Assembly: GCA_039819885.1 (NCBI GenBank)
Contig: JBCBRD010000129.1
Location: 1 to 9,311 of the forward strand
Reading direction: 5' to 3'
Length of the DNA: 9,311 nucleotides
Origin: JBCBRD01 sp039819885
GTDB taxonomy: Bacteria; Pseudomonadota; Alphaproteobacteria; Rhizobiales; Hyphomicrobiaceae
Made by a program: the position numbers and the translations under genes. The stretch's first letter is position 1. Every line of letters begins with the position of its first letter. Below, one piece after another: positions 6,576 through 9,311 of this stretch. Under the pieces are notes generated by a model. That model did no database searches. It was given only the letters and a program-made list of their open reading frames with translations, and was not told the DNA's origin.

Positions 6576-7559
6576 ATGACCGACCCTATCAGCCAAGACG
6601 GAAACCATTCTTCGACCGACGACAGCCCCATTGGTGGCCAATCGAAGCTCAACGACATCATGATCGCGATGGATGTCGTTGATACGTTGCGTCATGACCG
6701 CAAGCTCGTCGACCGCGAATTGAATGACGATGTCCGGCGGGACGACTTGATCAAACGCCTGCGCGAGATCTACCACGGTCAGGGCATCGAAGTTCCTGAT
6801 CACATCTTGGAAGAGGGTGTCAAAGCCCTCGAAGAGGACCGGTTTGTTTACACGCCTCCGCCAGAGGGGAGAGTATCCACACGGTTGGCCAAGCTCTATG
6901 TCACGCGCTGGAGCTGGGGTCGCTACGCGATCGGCATTGCTGCCGGCCTGATCGCATTTTTCCTGGCGAACTACTTTTTCTATGAACGCCCCCGCGCTTT
7001 GGAAGCCGAAGCTGTGCAACGGGAATTGACCGTCACGCTTCCTAAGGAGTTGAGGTCTCTTGCCAGCGCAGTCGCGTCTGAAGGCGCAGATCAGGCCGTT
7101 GGTGCAAAAGCGCAGCAAGTCACTAAGGCCGGTCTTAACGCCGCCAAGTCTGGCGAACTTGCAACGGCGAGAGCTAGTCGGGATGAATTGAAGACGACAC
7201 TCGATCAGCTGCGTGCGTCGTACAGCATCCGCATCGTCAATCGTGAGGGCGAGGTGTCGGGGCTTTGGCGCATTCCACAGGCCAATCCCGATGCCTACAA
7301 TTTCTATCTCGTGGTCGAGGCGATCGGTTCTGATGGAAAGGTCATGCCGCGTTCAGTCTTGAACGAAGAGACCGGCAAGCGCGAAACGGTGACCACGTGG
7401 GCGCAGCGGGTTGACCGTCAGGTACTCGTTGATGTGAAAGCTGACAAGGATGATGACGGTATCATTCAAAACGCCACGGTTGGCCAGAAGGCGCGTGGGC
7501 AACTGGAACCAACGTGGACCATTCCGGTTGCCGGTGGCGCCATTACGCGGTGGAAGTGA
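6576..7559 (+). CDS. Single-pass membrane protein, probable DUF6384 family; second gene of module
   Basis: A 327-residue protein. Residues 1-22 are polar and look disordered. Residues 24-95 form a helical domain with the striking segment IMIAMDVVDTLRHDRKLVDREL (28-49) and LREIYHGQGIEVPD (62-75). YTPPPEG (92-98) links to a basic segment LYVTRWSWGR and one hydrophobic helix at about 116-136 ending FFYERPR. After a helical stretch (145-215) comes a C-terminal domain with beta-type pattern (SIRIVNREGEVSGLWRIP and NFYLVVEAIG). The basic residues before the helix suggest the N-terminus is cytoplasmic and the C-terminal domain periplasmic. From memory it resembles DUF6384; function unknown. It contains no cysteine. 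It lies 10 bases after the first gene and 4 before the third, so it is surely co-transcribed. The SD is weak, so it may rely on translational coupling. Confidence 0.85.
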   Translation: MTDPISQDGNHSSTDDSPIGGQSKLNDIMIAMDVVDTLRHDRKLVDRELNDDVRRDDLIKRLREIYHGQGIEVPDHILEEGVKALEEDRFVYTPPPEGRVSTRLAKLYVTRWSWGRYAIGIAAGLIAFFLANYFFYERPRALEAEAVQRELTVTLPKELRSLASAVASEGADQAVGAKAQQVTKAGLNAAKSGELATARASRDELKTTLDQLRASYSIRIVNREGEVSGLWRIPQANPDAYNFYLVVEAIGSDGKVMPRSVLNEETGKRETVTTWAQRVDRQVLVDVKADKDDDGIIQNATVGQKARGQLEPTWTIPVAGGAITRWK

Positions 7560-7563
7560 GCGT

Positions 7564-8970
7564 ATGACAAGCGGGCGCAAAACGCTTCGACAAATCGAAG
7601 AGGGCATTGGTGATCTACGCCAACAAGAAAAGCGCCTGCAGGCGGAGCTGGAGCGTGACACGAAGCGTCATGTTGAACTGCTGGAAAAGCGGTCAGGCGC
7701 GTTTCGAGATCTGGCGCAGGTGCGCGCACGTGATGCAGTCTCAGATGGCGTGATTGACCGGGCCGACCGGCTTGAAGCGCAAGTGGCCGGACTGCTCAGT
7801 GCTCGTCAGAAAACCATTGATGCTTTGAAGCAGCGCGACGACGCTGTGCACGCGATACGGGATGATCTCAACGGACAGGCCGAACACCTCCGCAGCGAAA
7901 TAGACGGCCTCGAACAGCAGCTCGATGTCGTGGGACGCGAAGCCCTAGCGCAATTGCAGACCGAACCTGACTATTTGAAAGCGCAGTCTGCGTTTGAGGA
8001 AAAACAAAAGACGTTTGAGCGTGCGGATACAAAAACAAGTCGCGCAGAGCAAGACCGACTGGAGAAAGGCAAAGCCTTCAAGAGCGATCCATTGTTTATG
8101 TATTTGTGGGATCGCAAATATGGCTCGAAGACCTACTCTGCAACTTCGATTGTGCGAATGGGGGATGCCTGGGTTGCGGGGCTTATTGGCTATAATGATG
8201 CACGCGCCAATTACGCGATTTTGAATGAGATCCCGGTTCGCTTGCGAGCCCATGTGGACGCGTTGTCCCAAGAACTTGACGCTGCCCAATCTGAACTCGA
8301 CACGAAAGTTGCTGCGCGGATCGAAGCGCTGGCGGGCACGGACCTCACACAATCGCTTCGCGACGCGCGCGACCGCCAAGATAAAACAAATACGGATTTG
8401 GAAGAGGCCGAAGCAGAAATCACGGACCTCTCGTTGCAGTTGAACAGATATGCCGAGGGTCTGGATGATCCGTTCAAGAAAGCCGTGGCGCTCGCGGCCG
8501 ATTTTCTGGAGCGCGACAGCTATTCCGACTTGCTCAAGGTGGCGCGATCAACGTCGACACCGTCGGACGACAGCATTGTGGACCGTATTGGCGCGATCAA
8601 CCGCGAAGCTGATACGCTCGAGAAGTCCATCAAACGCGGACGTCGGGACTTGGACCGTCTCGCCAAGCGTCGGCATGAGTTGCTCGAAGTGGCTGGGAAC
8701 TTCCGCCGAAATCGCTACGACGATGATAATTCGTTTTTTGAGCCGGATGATCTCGCCGAAGATCTGCTCAAGTTGCTGCTTCATGGCGGGCTGACAGCGG
8801 CAGAGTACTGGCTTCGGTCACGTGGTCAACATGGCTGGCGCGGGCGATCCGCTGATCCATTTCGCCGGAGTGGCGGTTGGCCGCCATTTGGGGGGAGCCG
8901 TGGGCGGTCCGGTGGGCGGCGCTCCCGTCGCAGCGGTGGCGGGCGGTTTTCGACAGGTGGTGGATTCTAA
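7564..8970 (+). CDS. Coiled-coil protein with Gly/Arg-rich C-terminal tail; third gene of module
   Basis: A 468-residue protein. Residues 1-170 are long charged coiled coils. A compact central domain follows at about 172-232, opening SDPLFMYLWDRKYG and continuing with VRMGDAWVAGLIGYNDARANYAIL; the concentration of aromatics suggests a folded, conserved unit. A second coiled coil spans 232-300. Helices run to about 420, with RNRYDDDNSFFEP and the hydrophobic LLKLLLHGG. The last 45 residues are rich in Gly, Arg and Ser with Trp/Phe and end FSTGGGF. There is no signal peptide, membrane helix or cysteine. ATG 7564 is chosen because it follows the previous stop by 4 bases and has GGAAG 7 bases upstream; a longer frame from 7450 would overlap the previous gene. 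I do not recognise a named family. It is likely a structural partner of the two preceding proteins. Confidence 0.83.
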   Translation: MTSGRKTLRQIEEGIGDLRQQEKRLQAELERDTKRHVELLEKRSGAFRDLAQVRARDAVSDGVIDRADRLEAQVAGLLSARQKTIDALKQRDDAVHAIRDDLNGQAEHLRSEIDGLEQQLDVVGREALAQLQTEPDYLKAQSAFEEKQKTFERADTKTSRAEQDRLEKGKAFKSDPLFMYLWDRKYGSKTYSATSIVRMGDAWVAGLIGYNDARANYAILNEIPVRLRAHVDALSQELDAAQSELDTKVAARIEALAGTDLTQSLRDARDRQDKTNTDLEEAEAEITDLSLQLNRYAEGLDDPFKKAVALAADFLERDSYSDLLKVARSTSTPSDDSIVDRIGAINREADTLEKSIKRGRRDLDRLAKRRHELLEVAGNFRRNRYDDDNSFFEPDDLAEDLLKLLLHGGLTAAEYWLRSRGQHGWRGRSADPFRRSGGWPPFGGSRGRSGGRRSRRSGGGRFSTGGGF

Positions 8971-9007
8971 AGCGCGTTACCTTTGGACGGAATCAAAGCA
9001 CGCGCTT
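8970..9007 (+). terminator. Hairpin terminator after the three-gene module
   Basis: AAGCGCGT (8970-8977) pairs perfectly with ACGCGCTT (9000-9007). Inside it CTTTG (8981-8985) pairs with CAAAG (8994-8998) across an 8-base loop, giving 13 base pairs. It begins at the stop codon of the third module gene. A short T-run (9018-9021) lies some bases downstream rather than directly after the stem, so it is terminator-like rather than a perfect intrinsic terminator. Confidence 0.6.
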
Positions 9008-9075
9008 CCAGCTTCTGTTTTGCATCATATTCTTATCGCAAAACCGCGCACATTTTTCTAAACATGATCTAAAGC
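8970..9075. repeat. Probable Hyphomicrobiales-type intergenic palindromic element
   Basis: The hairpin at 8970-9007 is followed by a second one, TTTTGC (9018-9023) with GCAAAA (9038-9043), then CCGCGCACATTTTTC and CATGATCTAAAGC. I recognise this order (GCGCGTT hairpin, TTTTGC...GCAAAACCGC, CACTTTT-type block, CATG.TCTA) as similar to an intergenic repeat found many times in rhizobial genomes. This is recognition from memory; the identity of the family was not checked. Confidence 0.5.
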
Positions 9076-9122
9076 TGGTCTATTACGCCGTTACGGCATT
9101 CATTGATCCAATCAAAATAGCA

Positions 9123-9311
9123 TTGATCAATTCCCGACTACTTCTCAAAGACCCTGAAAAACAATTAGGCAAATTGCGGCTGCAATTTGCGCAAGTTGGC
9201 ATCAATAGTCCAAAAAGTGGCAATGAGGTGATCTTCTGTTGGTTGTTCGGTAACTATCTCGGGCGCATGCTTGATTCGCGCAACGCGTTTTCAAGAACGT
9301 TTACCGTTGTA
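9123..9311 (+). CDS. Possible start of a hypothetical gene, partial at right edge
   Basis: One plus-strand frame (codons starting at multiples of three) stays open from before 8970 to the window end, over 110 codons, and the last 70 or so read like protein (for example LGKLRLQFAQVGIN and VIFCWLFGNYLGRML). There is no ATG in the plausible start zone. TTG at 9123 and ATT at 9102 are candidates, and no SD is evident before either. It would be a new gene downstream of the module terminator; no family is recognisable. The rest of 9076-9122 shows only a short direct repeat CATTGATC at 9101-9108 and 9121-9128. A random open frame is a real alternative. Confidence 0.35.
   Translation, partial: MINSRLLLKDPEKQLGKLRLQFAQVGINSPKSGNEVIFCWLFGNYLGRMLDSRNAFSRTFTVV

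Noticed and set aside
6489..7118. Minus-strand open frame of 209 codons antisense to the junction of the first two module genes
   Set aside because: It is antisense to the conserved-looking helical domain and membrane helix of the second gene; no recognisable domain or start signal.
5396..8970. Module as a classical anti-phage defence or toxin-antitoxin system
   Set aside because: No nuclease, NTPase, NADase, kinase or toxin-like motif was visible. A defence role is not excluded, but nothing in the sequence supports it.
8822..9061. Frame overlapping the end of the third module gene, encoding a Gly/Ala/Val-rich glycine-zipper-like peptide
   Set aside because: It is the +1 shadow of the Gly/Arg-coding GC-rich tail, has no SD, and continues through the terminator hairpin. 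The main frame ends cleanly in GGGF.

Overview
The window looks like a chromosomal stretch of an alphaproteobacterium, most likely of the order Hyphomicrobiales (Rhizobiales). The basis is a moderately high GC content, Shine-Dalgarno (SD)-type starts, and an intergenic hairpin element at about 8970-9075 that I remember as typical of rhizobial genomes. That assignment is an inference; no ribosomal marker is present.

Region 1 (1-719): the 5' part of a small two-helix membrane protein runs off the left edge on the minus strand. A complete tRNA-Thr(UGU) with encoded CCA and a plausible promoter follows on the plus strand. Behind it lies a noncoding stretch with a 35-bp perfect direct repeat and several GC-rich hairpins.

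Region 2 (720-5167): a nucleotide-sugar and surface-glycan region. Two minus-strand genes form an operon, an RmlC/RfbC-type sugar epimerase followed by an NAD-dependent epimerase/dehydratase-family reductase. A plus-strand FAD-dependent oxidoreductase resembling UDP-galactopyranose mutase or protoporphyrinogen-oxidase-type proteins is divergent from them. A CDP-glucose 4,6-dehydratase (rfbG) follows on the minus strand. Together they suggest synthesis of a CDP-activated 6-deoxyhexose for a surface polysaccharide: 4,6-dehydration, then epimerisation, then ketone reduction. The cytidylyltransferase (rfbF) and glycosyltransferases are not in the window. A pair of near-identical palindromes sits between the convergent FAD gene and rfbG.

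Region 3 (5396-8970): three tightly packed plus-strand genes (gaps of 10 and 4 bp) encoding 389, 327 and 468 residues. The first is an all-helical soluble protein with a faint resemblance to TelA/YaaN. The second has one membrane-spanning helix between a helical N-terminal domain and a probably extracytoplasmic C-terminal domain, and probably matches DUF6384. The third is a long coiled-coil protein with a central aromatic-rich domain and a Gly/Arg-rich tail ending GGGF. None of the three contains a cysteine or a recognisable enzyme motif. This is the part most likely to be an undescribed system, perhaps a membrane-tethered scaffold; its function is unknown.

Region 4 (8971-9311): a strong terminator-like hairpin, a second hairpin, and then an open plus-strand frame that may be the start of another gene and runs off the right edge.
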